Part shown: positions 48,391 through 59,300 of the stretch, piece after piece
How positions within the stretch are numbered: the first letter of the stretch is position 1
Layout of the letters: each line of letters begins with the position of its first letter
From: Cristatella mucedo
Taxonomy: Eukaryota > Bryozoa > Phylactolaemata > Cristatellidae
DNA length: 64,000 nt
Assembly (NCBI GenBank): GCA_009760855.2
Contig: WPIO01000340.1
Location: 1-64,000, forward strand
Reading direction: 5' to 3'
Program-made: the position numbers and the translations under genes
Notes under the pieces: generated by a model
The model's database searches: none
Told to the model about the DNA's origin: nothing
The model's input: the letters and a program-made list of their open reading frames with translations, nothing else

Positions 48391-49125
48391 ATTAGATGTC
48401 GTTTTAGAAAACTACCTAAATTTTAAAAGCATTCAGAAAACTGCCCGTACAGCTGTTCATCACGCCCAATTCTAATATGGGATTGGTCGCTAAATTCTAC
48501 AATGGCTTGAAAAATAATTGACTAACTCCTTAGTTCTGTCTTGGCTTGATTGTTACAATTTCCTTTTGACCGGGATACCAAAAAAGCAACTAGGCCACTG
48601 CAGATGGCTATGAATATGGCAGGCTAGTTTGGAAACTCCAGAGTTTTGACCATGTGTTTCCTTTGCTGAAGGAACTAGGATTGCTGCTGGTTGATCAGCA
48701 GAGACAGTGCAAAGTTTTTACGATAACCAACATGGCCCGCGGCGGCTTACCTCCGCCATAAATTGGTTGACTACTGCATCAGTTCAAGCTTCGTCGCACC
48801 CACAGGTCCTATGTGGAAAATAAATTAGCTGTTCCACTCCTCCGCTTAAAGACCGTTAGCGACAGAAGCTCTAGGTCTGCAGGTCCTAGAATGGAACTTG
48901 CTTCCACGATTTTTAGGCAACGACAAATAATCTCCTGCTGCCGATTATAGGACGTCTTTTCCAGCGGTCCTGAGCTGATACTTCCGTGCTACTCACTACC
49001 TCAACTGCTCTCTTAGGCTTCCCACTTTCCCTTTTTCGTGTGAGGGGAAGTCAGCTGGCAACCGAATGCGTACCGACAGCCGCTTTGGCTGTTAGCGTGT
49101 GGAGATAAATTACTTTATATTACAT
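48378..49125 (+). mobile_element. LINE-b copy b8, RT C-terminus and 3' UTR
   Basis: Plus-strand text from the region just after the RT core to the 3' UTR (GCTCTTAGGCTTCCCACTTT block), ending near 49,125. Together with b7 it forms a head-to-head inverted pair. Confidence 0.8.
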
Positions 49126-49974
49126 GAAATCACACCTTCTTTGAAAGATGCCGGATCTGCAGACAAGATTATTAAAAAATGTAATGCACTAATAATACTG
49201 GCAACCGATATTGGAATCTTCGAACGAGAAAATGTGTTACAGGTTCTATCTGCTTATTTTTTTTCCTGATTGGGAGAAAATATGAAAGCGGTTGCGCCGG
49301 GCATGAAAATTAATAGTAACACTGAATCGAAGCAGGCCTGAAGTAGATATTGTCTGCTCTATGTCTGCAAGCCATGTGGCTCAGGACCGTGTGTGATGGT
49401 CTGGTACTTGACCACCACCACTATAGTGGGTATCAGCCGGGAGAAAAGGTGCTTGTTCTTTATTACTCGAGGCTATGAGCTTGAGTAATACAGTGGGTGA
49501 TCTTTTAGGGTCCACGAAAATTAGGAAAGCAAGCCGAGAAGACTCTCCTGATGGAATACTACCGAGGCTATTAAATCAAATTACCTCAATTTTTTCGCCT
49601 GCTAGGCGATATTGGGATGTTGTTCCTGGCGAGAATGCTTTTTGCTTTCAGCTACTTTCTTTCAGGATCCTGGTCGATATTCATTGAAAAAGTCAAAGGC
49701 TGCGAATGAAAAATCCACCAGTAATTTCCTGTCATTTAACGAAACTGGTAAATACTAAGCACATCAGAGCTACTGTAAAAATCACTTTACACAAATATGG
49801 CAGATTTGCAATACACAAACTCAACTACCTCCAGCTGAATCGCTGGAAGCACCAAAATCCGCAAGCTCTTATGCGACGGCAAGGGGTTCGTAGTGCTGAG
49901 AGCTGAATTTGCTGCAATGTCATGGCCACCTATTGAACAATCTTTTCGAGTTCGTAGTCGTGTGAATGAATGAA
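49126..49974. other. No gene recognised
   Basis: Unique-looking sequence holding two short plus frames (49,475-49,687 and 49,706-49,906) that I do not recognise. It is flanked on both sides by LINE-b copies. Confidence 0.5.
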
Positions 49975-50510
49975 TGTGTAGTCCTGTGAATGAAGGTGAT
50001 GCTGCTGAGCGACCGTCACTACGCATTCGATATCTAGGTGTGGTTTTTGAAAACTACCAAAATTTTTAAAGCATTCAGAAAACTGCTTGTACAGTTGTCC
50101 ATCACGCCAGATTCTTATCAAGGATTAGCCTCTGCTTTCTACAGTGGCTTGAGAAAAAAAAAATTTGACTAGCTCCTTGGTTCCGTCTTGGCTTGATTAT
50201 TATAATTCCCTTTTGATTGGGATACTGAAAAAGCATCTAGGCCACTGCCGATGGCTATGATTATGGCAGGCTAGATTGGAAACTCCAGAGTTTTGACCAT
50301 GTGTTTCCTTTGCTGTAAGAACAAGGATTGCTGCTGGTTCAAGAGCAGAGACAGTGCAAAGTTCTTACGATGACCAACAAGGCCCACCGTGGCTTACCTC
50401 CTCCATACTTTGGTGGACTGCTGCATCAGTTCAAGCTTCCTCGCGCCCACAGGTCGTATGTGGAAAATAAATTAGCTGTTCCATTCCTCTGCTTAAAGAA
50501 CATGAATCAA
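49975..50510 (+). mobile_element. LINE-b copy b9
   Basis: Close match to 48,360-48,860, sharing the GTGATGCTGCTGAGCGACC start and the CCACTGC.GATGGCTATGA block. Frame 50,328-50,570 covers part of the RT C-terminus. It ends abruptly near 50,510 without the family tail. Confidence 0.8.
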
Positions 50511-50649
50511 TACTACACATTTCAAAAGTATTCCCATGAGTCAAGAGTAAGCGAAAAACAACAACATTAAAAGAACTTAGTGTTCTACTTGTTCAAATAT
50601 ACTTCTCAGGCACCTATGTATTTAACTAATAGATTATCTCTTATATTTC

Positions 50650-52587
50650 CTAGGTAAGATAGACAAGATCAGGGAATCCATCCCTGCGATGACAACCTCC
50701 CCACTAGAATGCTGTTCTTCGGTTCCTGGCTGCACCTCAATGTATGCATTTAAGCAGGTCACTAGTGATCTGGTCCTAAAGTTCGTATCTCAATCAAGGA
50801 AGACAACAAGCCCTCTCGACCCTATTCCCACTGTCCTGCTCTTACGTTGCATTGATCTGCTGCTGCCATGCATAACTAACATAATTAATATGTCATTAGC
50901 CTCAGGTCATGTCCCAGCACCTTTCAAAAAAGCTGTAGTAAGGCCACTTCTCAAGAAAGCTACACTTGACCAAGAGAACTAAAGCAACTACCGCCCAGTC
51001 TCCCTTCTACTATTCTTATCAAACACACTGGAAAGGGTCGTAGCAGACCAGCTGAACTCAAATATCGAAACCTCAAACCTTGCTAGTAAGTTCCAGTCTC
51101 GCTTTAGAGCTAATCGCTCCAAAGAGTCAGTATTGCTTCGGGTATACAACGACCTACCTAGGAATGCAGACATGGGTAGAGTGTCTCTGCTTGTTTTGCT
51201 TGATCATTCGGCAGCTTTTGATACCATCGATCACAAAGTTCTTTTAGGGCGCCTCTCATCTCGCCTGGGCGTCACTGGCAGTGCTCTGCAGTGGTTCAGG
51301 TCATAACCCCGAGGGAGACTCCAGAGTATTGAATGGACAAAGATAATCTGAAGTACCTCTGAAATATGGAGTACCTCAGAGCTCCGTGCTAGGTCCGGTT
51401 TATTTCACGGTTTATTCTCTCCCTCTTGCTGATGTGATTGCCAAGCACAATCTAGACTTTCACGTCTATGTAGATGTCACTCCGTTGTACCTTTGCTTTG
51501 ATCCCTCCCAGCCTTCGAGCACCTCAAGTTCTCTCAACTCACTTGCTACATGCATTGAGGACAAATTTTCTAAAACTAAATGATGATAAAACTGACTTAC
51601 TAGTTATAGGCAAACCCAGTGTGATTCAGAGATTGGAATAGCTGACTCTCAAAATTGGCTCTGCCAGCATATCTCCTGTTGAATCAGCTCAAAATCTAGG
51701 TGTCATATTCGAAAGCGACCTCTCGTTAGAAGAGCATATCAGCTCCACAGTCAAATTTGCCTACTTTCAGTTTCATAACATTGCAAAAATTCAAGCTTGT
51801 TTAGATAAGGATACCACATCTAAGTTGGTCCATGCATTCGTGACATAATTAATAATAATAATAATAATAACAATGATTCACTTGATAAAGCGCCCTCAGA
51901 GAACTTAATCTCTCTCTAGGCGCTTGACATCTCGTCTCGACTTCTGCAACTCACTGCTTACTGCCATACCAGCATGTGCGATCAGGCGATTGCAGCTGGT
52001 GCAAAACTCGGCAGCTAGGCTTGACTGTCGTGAGCGTCGCCGTTGCTACATTACTCCACTTCTCGCCGACCTGCACTGGCTACTAGTCAAGCAACGGACT
52101 GACTTCAAGGTTTTGTCGCTCGCTTTTAGGTCTCTTCTTTCTATGGCTCCAGCCTATCTTTCAGATATACTACCCCATCAGGCCAAGCATCGTACCACTA
52201 GCTTTTCGGAATCCAAAAGCCTACAAATACCTCGTACAAACCATAAGTCCTTTGGAGACCATGCATTTAGTTCGTATGCTCCCAAAGCCTGGAACTCCCT
52301 CCCGACCTGTGTCAGAACATCCCCTGACCTGACCACATTTAAAAGGAACTTAAAAACACACCTATTTAGGAACAGCATTTAGTAAGTCCCTGTGCTTATG
52401 TGTGCTGACACTGTGCATGCTGCCACTAATCGCATTTGCATGCTCACCCTGTGCCATATTATTCATTTTGCTTGTTTTTCAAGCATGATTTTACTTATTA
52501 TTTAATTGCATTTCAGTTTGCAGCAAATGTAAAGCGCCTAGAAAGAGATTAAGTTCTCTGAGGGCTCTTTATCAAGTGCATTATTAT
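50650..52587 (+). mobile_element. LINE-a copy a16, longest LINE-a
   Basis: Plus-strand copy from before the RT core to the ATTATTATAG tail. Frame 50,689-50,982 has the SPLDPIPTVLLLRCID block and ends PLLKKATLDQEN. The core near 51,000-51,250 has SNYRPVSLL-like and AAFDTIDHKVLL blocks. The active-site box at 51,460-51,490 reads YVDVT rather than YADDT, so it is catalytically dead. The C-terminal frame 51,924-52,382 (152 codons) is clean and ends with the AWNSLPTCVRTSPDLTTFK block. A 78-bp LINE-a tail fragment is inserted at 51,847. Confidence 0.9.
51847..51924 (-). mobile_element. 78-bp LINE-a tail insertion nested in copy a16
   Basis: A minus-strand LINE-a terminal signature with its AATAATAATAATAATAA tail interrupts the plus-strand ORF2. 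It is flanked by a 6-bp direct repeat TGACAT (51,841-51,846 and 51,925-51,930). Removing it would make the host copy continuous with its relatives at 53,250-53,300. It is a clear nested retrotransposition of an extremely 5'-truncated copy. Confidence 0.85.
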
Positions 52588-52596
52588 AGTAATAAT

Positions 52597-53540
52597 AATA
52601 ATAATAATAATATTGCACTTGATAAAGCACCCTCAGAGAACTTAATCTCTTTCTAGGCGCTTTACATTTGCTGCAAAGTGATATGCAATAGAATAGTAAG
52701 TAAAATCATGCTTGAAAAACAAACAAAATGAATAATATTGTTAGGGGTGACATGCACAGGGTCAGCATGCAAATGTGGTTAGTGGCAGCATGCACAGTGT
52801 CAGCACACATAAGCACATCAAGGACGAATCACAGGGACCCAGTAAATGCTGTCCTAAATAGGTGTTTTTAAGTTTCTTTCAAATATGGTCAGGTCAGGGG
52901 ATGTTCTGATGCAGGTCGGGAGGGAGTTCCAGGCTTTAGGAGCATACAAGCTAAATGCACGGTCTCCAAAGGATTTAAGGTTTATACGAGGTATTTCTAG
53001 ACTGTTGGATTCCGAAAAGCGAGTGGTACGATGCTTGGCCTGATGGGGTAGTATATCTGAAAGATAGGCTGGAGCCATAGAATGAAGAGACCTAAAAGTG
53101 AGCGACAAAACCTTGAAGTCATTCCGTTGCCTCACTGATAGCCACTGCAGGTCGGCGAGAAGTGGAGTAATGTGGCAACTGCGACGCTCACGACAGACAA
53201 GCCTAGCTGCAGAGTTTTGCACCAGCTGCAATCGCCTGATCGCACATGCTGGTAGGCCAGTAAGTAGTGAGTTGCAGAAGTCGAGACGAGATGTCACGAA
53301 TGCATGGACCAACTTGGACGTGGTATCCTTATCTAAACAAACCCTAATTTTAGCAATGTTATGAAGCTGAAAATAGGCAGATTTGACTGTGGAGCTGATG
53401 TGGTCGTCTAACGAGAGGTCGCTTTGGAATATGACACCTAGATTTCGAGCTGATTCAACTGGAGATATGCTGGCAGAGCCAATTTTGAAAGTCAGCCTTT
53501 CCAAATTCTGAATCACACTGGGTTTGCCCATAACTAGTAT
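52597..53540 (-). mobile_element. LINE-a copy a17, best-preserved RT C-terminal frame
   Basis: Minus-strand copy with an ATAATAATAATAATATT tail facing the tail of a16. The frame 52,854-53,612 (252 codons) runs without break through MGKPSVIQNLERLTF, VESARNLGVIFQSDLSL, LDKDTTSKLVHAFVTSRLDF, QLVQNSAARLVCRERR and the AWNSLPTCIRTSPDL block. These are the post-catalytic RT and C-terminal regions of a CR1/L2-type ORF2. It is 5'-truncated at about 53,540, immediately after a TATTATTATTATTATA run next to the fibre-like fragment. Confidence 0.9.
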
Positions 53541-54135
53541 ATTATTATTATTATAGGTTGTCACCAAAATAGTAGTCAGTAGGAAATCTATTGAAGTAAG
53601 CGTAATATTCAAAATCTGTAATTGTTGGAGAAGTATTTATAGCACATATTTCTCCTGATACAACAGAAGTATCTGTACTACGCCTTAGAAGCAGGCAGTT
53701 AGACGATCCAACTACCATCACAATTCGTAATAATAATGGTGGAGCATTCTTGTTTTGTCAAGAGTAAGCAACAGAAGTAAAAATCGTATATTTCATTGAT
53801 CTGGGATTTAAAGACACTGGAATGACTTCTGTTATTTTTTTAACTATTTTATCAACATAAGATTTAGCTGCTGCATCAGAAGAATTAACAGGATCTGCAA
53901 AATCAATTATAGTTATTATTAATATTTAAATTGGTAGTTTCAGGTGAGTTTTTTAATATGAAATTTCGTTCTAATCCTTCATAAGTAACGCACAAATCAT
54001 CTGGTAAAACAGTTAGAGTAGTAGTACTATAACTCCAGTAAGTTGATGTAATAGCATATCCGTTCATTTTTAGATCTCCTATTATTGAATCTCCAGTTTT
54101 ATCAACATAATTAGGTAATTGACTAACATCACCTT
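53541..54135 (-). pseudogene. Fibre-like gene fragment of the virus-like element
   Basis: AT-rich minus-strand coding sequence, unlike the LINE pieces on both sides. Near 54,070-54,115 it has a shaft-type motif (Y-V-D-x-T-G-D, then G-D-L-x-M-N-G), typical of trimeric tail or capsid fibres. After one frame change near 53,905 there is a D-P-V-N-S-S-D-A-A-A-K-S-Y-V-D block (about 53,850-53,890) of the same kind. The frame then runs to TAA at about 53,550, interrupted only by a TGA at 53,758-53,760. A fibre would mediate attachment to the host cell; the assignment is from motif style and is not certain. Upstream it is fused in frame to a LINE-b fragment. Codon style (GAT, ACT, GTT) matches the capsid-like gene at 61.8 kb. 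Confidence 0.55.
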
Positions 54136-54530
54136 TTCCCAGAGGTTGAGTATAAATGGAGAACAGCAAGGGACTGAGTACAGACACCTGAGGGACTCCA
54201 CATGTGACCCTTCTCGTGTCTGAGACCTGAATCCCACACGACACGGATTGAACACGATTAGACACGTATGATTGAACCCACGCCAGTGCTTCGTCTGCCA
54301 GACCAATCGTTGTTCTCAATCGTTCAAGAAGAACTTCGTGATCAATGGTGTTGAATGCAGCAGACAGATCTAGCAGAGCTAGGGAAGTGACATTCCCGTT
54401 GTCGTTGCCACTTAGAATGTCATTGTTAACACGGAGTAGAGCGGTTTCAGTAGAGTGAGGCCTCTTGAAACCTGATTGAAATTTTTCTGACATTCCATTA
54501 TTTTCAATATGTTTAAGGGGGTAAGTCCGG
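54136..54530 (-). mobile_element. LINE-b copy b10, RT core fragment
   Basis: Minus-strand RT segment with FQSGFKRPHSTETALLRVNN, LLDLSAAFNTIDHEVLLERL (motif A region) and VTCGVPQVSVLSPLLFS (motif B region) blocks. The frame 53,903-54,565 reads from this RT straight into the fibre-like sequence. The RT stops before its YADD box. Confidence 0.85.
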
Positions 54531-56060
54531 CAGTATTGGGAGTTATCCCCCAAAATGGCCGCCAATAGGGGAGTTGTCCCTCCAAAAGCATGTTTATAAA
54601 ATATTGTACGAAGACCAGTAAACCGATTGGCATGAAAATTGGCACGAAGAACACTGGTAGCATTACCTATCGTTTGATGTATAATAGCTGCTGTTTTGAC
54701 CTTCTTATGACCTTTAAAAGTCCAAGGTCACGCATCGCACTGCTGGTTAAATCAGTTCCAATTTTTTTCGAGGATTAAAACGTAATTGTAGAAATATGGC
54801 AAACCGCTTAAAAAATGCAAGACAATCGACTGGAGACTCACCACCCACAAAAAACTTTAAAAAAAAATTTGACATCTCAAACTTATGACTGTCATCACGA
54901 ACACACCCATGGACACTTTGTCACAGGCACATTATATGCATACACATCCATCATGCATACATGTGGAGGGGGTGAGTTTAGAGGCAGGTGAGCTCCACCT
55001 ATATTCCAAGTTTCACATAGATCGGCGCAGTATCGACCAAGTTGTAGACTTTACCAGGTACCATGTACTACTGCTGTGACAGCACTCAGAGAAGCCAACT
55101 TTAAGGTGCCAAAGCATGTAGGTGACATGGAATAACAAGTGTTACTATATTTGTCACCATACAACATTGAAACACATACCTAGGAGCATGTACTTCGAAT
55201 TTCATGTTGATTGGGTCACAAGTGGCCTACCTGTGACATTTTTTCGCCATGTGAGTGAAAGGATGACAAGGGCTTAGCACGACAAACACAGCCAGTTCTG
55301 ACCAAAACAAGTCTATCTACTGAGGTCCAATACGCATGCGAGAAGGCTGGAATGATTCTGTAACTACAATCAATCATACATTCCAAAGTTTTAAGGATAT
55401 CGGATCATCATTTTAGGAGATATGATATAAATGACAGCAGGCATTGGACTGTCGTATGCAGATAAACTTGAGAACTCCAAGGTATAACCAAGGGGCAGCA
55501 CTAGGAAACGCTATAATCACACGAACAATTTAATAAATAGATAAATATGGATCTTAGGAATAGGTCAACCTAACAAGAACCTTATACAGCCTAAGCAGAT
55601 CATATCCGCGATAGGTCTCATACGGCAGGCCGGCAATCCAGGGTACAGCCGGGCGGCTCACCGGCATTCGCCAATACAAATATCCAACTATTAACGACAT
55701 AAATGAGAACTTGAAATCACCTAATTTCCTTGAAAAGAAATGAATAAACCTTTTCAGACTGGCTTCCAGTAAACGACGCGCTAGTTCCATTCAAGTCACC
55801 TCGCTGACCGGCCGCCGAACAAAGGACCACTCGCGGCCGTCGCCTCGTGCGTTGGGCGGCTACAGAAACTGGATCAGCTGTCCCAGGATTCATGCGGTGC
55901 CGTGATAATGGACTCCTTAGTTACGGCGGCCCCGGCAGCAGTAAATTCTCAATACATTATCCCTAATGTTCGTCTACTGGCCGAACGACAGTCACTTCCG
56001 GTTTGTGATCTGATGTAAACATACCAATGTTAGCAGGTTTCTGCCAAGTACATAAGGAGT
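54531..56060. other. No gene recognised; probable unclassified repeat
   Basis: About 1.5 kb between LINE-b and the virus-like region. It contains a GACCTTTAAAAGTCCAAGGTCA-like imperfect palindrome (54,709-54,730). Other stretches, such as the one about animals' usual repeat phrase TTCCAAGTTTCACATAGATC (54,999-55,018), look repetitive. The minus frame 55,554-55,790 (78 codons) starts with ATG and is unusually ordered in composition, but I do not recognise it. Confidence 0.45.
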
Positions 56061-56066
56061 GGGCCT

Positions 56067-56262
56067 TGGAATGCTGAGTAGTGTGCAAATGAATGACATG
56101 GAGCCCCGGGCTCATCGATCGACGCCATCAATTAAATAAATCATCCTCGTTAAACAATCTTGCTATCACTCGATCGTTTATCTTCGTTTGATTTATTTAA
56201 TGGATGCCATCAGTCTCAAGACCCACTTCTCCTTGTCATTCATTTACATACTACTAATAGAC
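56067..56262. repeat. Imperfect inverted repeat at the left edge of the virus-like region
   Basis: Left arm (about 56,070-56,150) and right arm (about 56,185-56,262) are imperfect reverse complements. Examples are AATGAATGACA at 56,089 against TGTCATTCATTT at 56,235, and ATTAAATAAATCA at 56,131 against TGATTTATTTAAT at 56,189. AT-rich coding sequence starts directly to the right. Confidence 0.6.
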
Positions 56263-56310
56263 GTTTAGATAAATATTTTTCAATTGAATACAATTTTTAT
56301 ACCTTTATGC

Positions 56311-59300
56311 ATGGATCAAAACATATATTACTTCATGCGACGGGAGGGTGAAAAATTTAGCGATCATGCAAAACGTATTAGGGAATCGGTAAGAAATCGT
56401 ACGGGTCTTCTTCCAAAATATCCTTTCTCAAAAGACAGTGTTGATGCATTGATTGCAACTTTACAATCACCAGCAACTATAAAACTAGATATACCTATTG
56501 CTAAAAAAAAACCACTAAGCCTATAAGCGGTTGGTCATTTAATAAAGAATCCAAGAGGCTAATGAAGATACATGAAACAGGCTGGTTTTTAGGAAAATCT
56601 TTTCCTGAAAAATTCTTAGATTATGAATATATTGAACTAGATGAGAACATAATTTATTTTGATGTAAAATATGATAGGATTGGAGCAGAATTGAAATTAG
56701 TTATTACAGATTTACTTAATAACAAGAGTGACTTAAAAATGACCATTATTATTTCACCTATTTTAGTTTCAGACAGTGAAGCATATAATTACCAACCATT
56801 TGCAGGAGTAAGTAATTCAAAAATAAATAGAGTTCTTGATATTGATAGAATAATTAGAACGCAATTTGCATCTTTTAAAAAGAAAGTAGAGGAATGGTTA
56901 GAAAGAGGTTCTAATTGGATTATAGTTGGACTAAATGCTATTTATGCACAGTTTTCTTATTTTAAAGGTAAATTTGGTGGTAGTTATTTACTAATGCAAC
57001 AAGGATTAGAAAAGAAAAGATCAACAATTAATATAAAGAATGAATCAGATAATCTTTGTGGTTTATGATGTGTGTTAAGGTTTCTTCATTGAAGAGAGAA
57101 TCTTCCAGAATCTACTGCCGATTTAAAGAAAATATTACATGATTACTATTTACAACATCCAAAGAGAATAGAACAGTTGTTCAATATTAAGGATGAATAT
57201 TCTTCAATTGCATTCAATGTTACTGATATTCCTCAATTATCTGAATTATTTAATATAACTATTAATGTTTACGAATATGATAATAAAAATTCTAAATCCA
57301 CTTATAGTAGTCGATGAAGAGAAAGAGAGGCATTTAGATCTTCTTTTGTATAGCACTCCAAATAAAAGCAACTTTCATTTTTTAATTATAATTAACTTCA
57401 ATGGTTTGTGTAGAAGTAGCAAAGGATATCCAACACAACTTAGTTGTAAAAGATGTTTATCTCGGTTTTACTGTAAAGATAAACTAGAATCACACGTTGA
57501 TGCTTGGAAACGACGAAATGATGGTAAATCTAGAATAATAATGCCAAGTGCAGATAGTAAAAAATGAGATAGATGTTATTTTAGAGATTATGCTAAAACA
57601 TTATGGTGCCCTTATGTTGCTTATGCAGACTTTGAATGCTTGCTTACAAGTGTTAGAAAAACGGATAAAGAAGATCCTACTACTCCACAAGGTACTTTTC
57701 AAAAACATATTTCTTATTCATCAGCTTATACTATTATTAATTATAAAGGTGAACAAATGAAACCTAAATTGTTCAGAGGTCCATACAATGTTAGAGATTT
57801 ATTAAAAAGTTTATTAGAAGATGTTGAAAATATAAAAAATAATATGCAACCTATTCTTGAAAGATATAAAGTGTTTGATTATAATAAATTTACTGAGAAA
57901 GATAAACGTAATTTTGATAAAGCAACTGTTTGTCATGTTTGTAATTTAGATTTAAATGGAGATAAAGTTTTAGATCATTGTCATTTAACAGGAAAGTATA
58001 GGGGTGCTGAACATAATGTTTGCAATTTAAAATCTCAGCATTAATCCTAAGAAGTTTAAACTTACAGTATTTACTCACAACTTAAAAGGTTATGATTCTC
58101 ATTTATTAGTACAAGAGTTTCAAGGATTAAAGCTGGATGAAAAAATTATTGCAAAAAATGGAGAAATATAGAAAAATTGCAAATGGTTCACTTAGTTTTA
58201 GAGACTCAACAAATGCTGCAAAAAGGATTAGCAGATCTTGTAAACAATGTTGGTAAATCAGATAAATCATTAACACAAACGAGAAGTTAATTTTCTATGT
58301 TAGATAATAATGAATTCAATCTATTAAAAGAGAAAGGTATATTACCTTTTGAATATATAGACTCATTTTCAAGACTAGATGAAAAAAAATTACCAGATAA
58401 AAAGAGTTTTTATAGCACGTTAAATGATACAAACATTGATGAAAAAGTTTATGCTCGTGTTGAGAAAGTTTGGGAATTGATGAAGAAAATAGGTCCAAAC
58501 ACTGAAGATACATTAGGAAAGTACAGCGGTATTTATCTAATTATAGATGTTCTTTTACTGGCTGATGCATTTCAACATTTTAGAAATTCGTCAAAGGAAA
58601 TAGATGGATTAGATCCTGCTAATGTTTTTACTGCTCCAGGTTTGACTTGGTCCGCAGGTTTGAGATATTCAAAGGTTAGACTAAATTTATTACCAAACTT
58701 TGAGCAGTTTTATTTCTTTGAAAGTGCAATAAGAGGAGGAGTAACACAAGCATCAAGTAGATATGTCAAAGCAAACAATGAAATGGCTTCTAATTATGAT
58801 AGTACTAAAGAAAAGAGTTGGTTACTTTATGTTGATGCAAATTCATTATTTGCTACAGCAATGACACAACCCCTTCGTATTTCTGATTTCAAGTTTTTAG
58901 ATGATATTCAAATAAAAAAGTTTACAACTGAAAATATATTACCATCAAAAGAAGATGCTAAAACTGATTATGCTTTTGAAGTAGATACGCACTGTCCAGA
59001 AGAATTACACGACACTTACTCTGATTGTCCTATTCTACCAATTAGGAGAAAAGTAGGCGTGAAAGAATACTCTGAGTACCAACAGAAAACATTATTAAGG
59101 GATGATAAGAAGAAAATGGATGAATGTGAAACTAAAGTTAAAAAACTAATTGTTGATCTAGAAGCAAAATTTAAAAATGCTATTCATTATAGAAATCTAC
59201 AACTTGCAATTGAAAGAGGATATGTATTAACGAAGATACTTAGAGTAATGAGCTTTAGACAAAGTAAATGATTAAGTGGAGATATAGTTAATAACATTAA

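Noticed and set aside
57315-57317. A further TGA read as tryptophan
   Set aside because: Similarity has already moved to another frame by this position, so the codon is probably outside the real reading frame.
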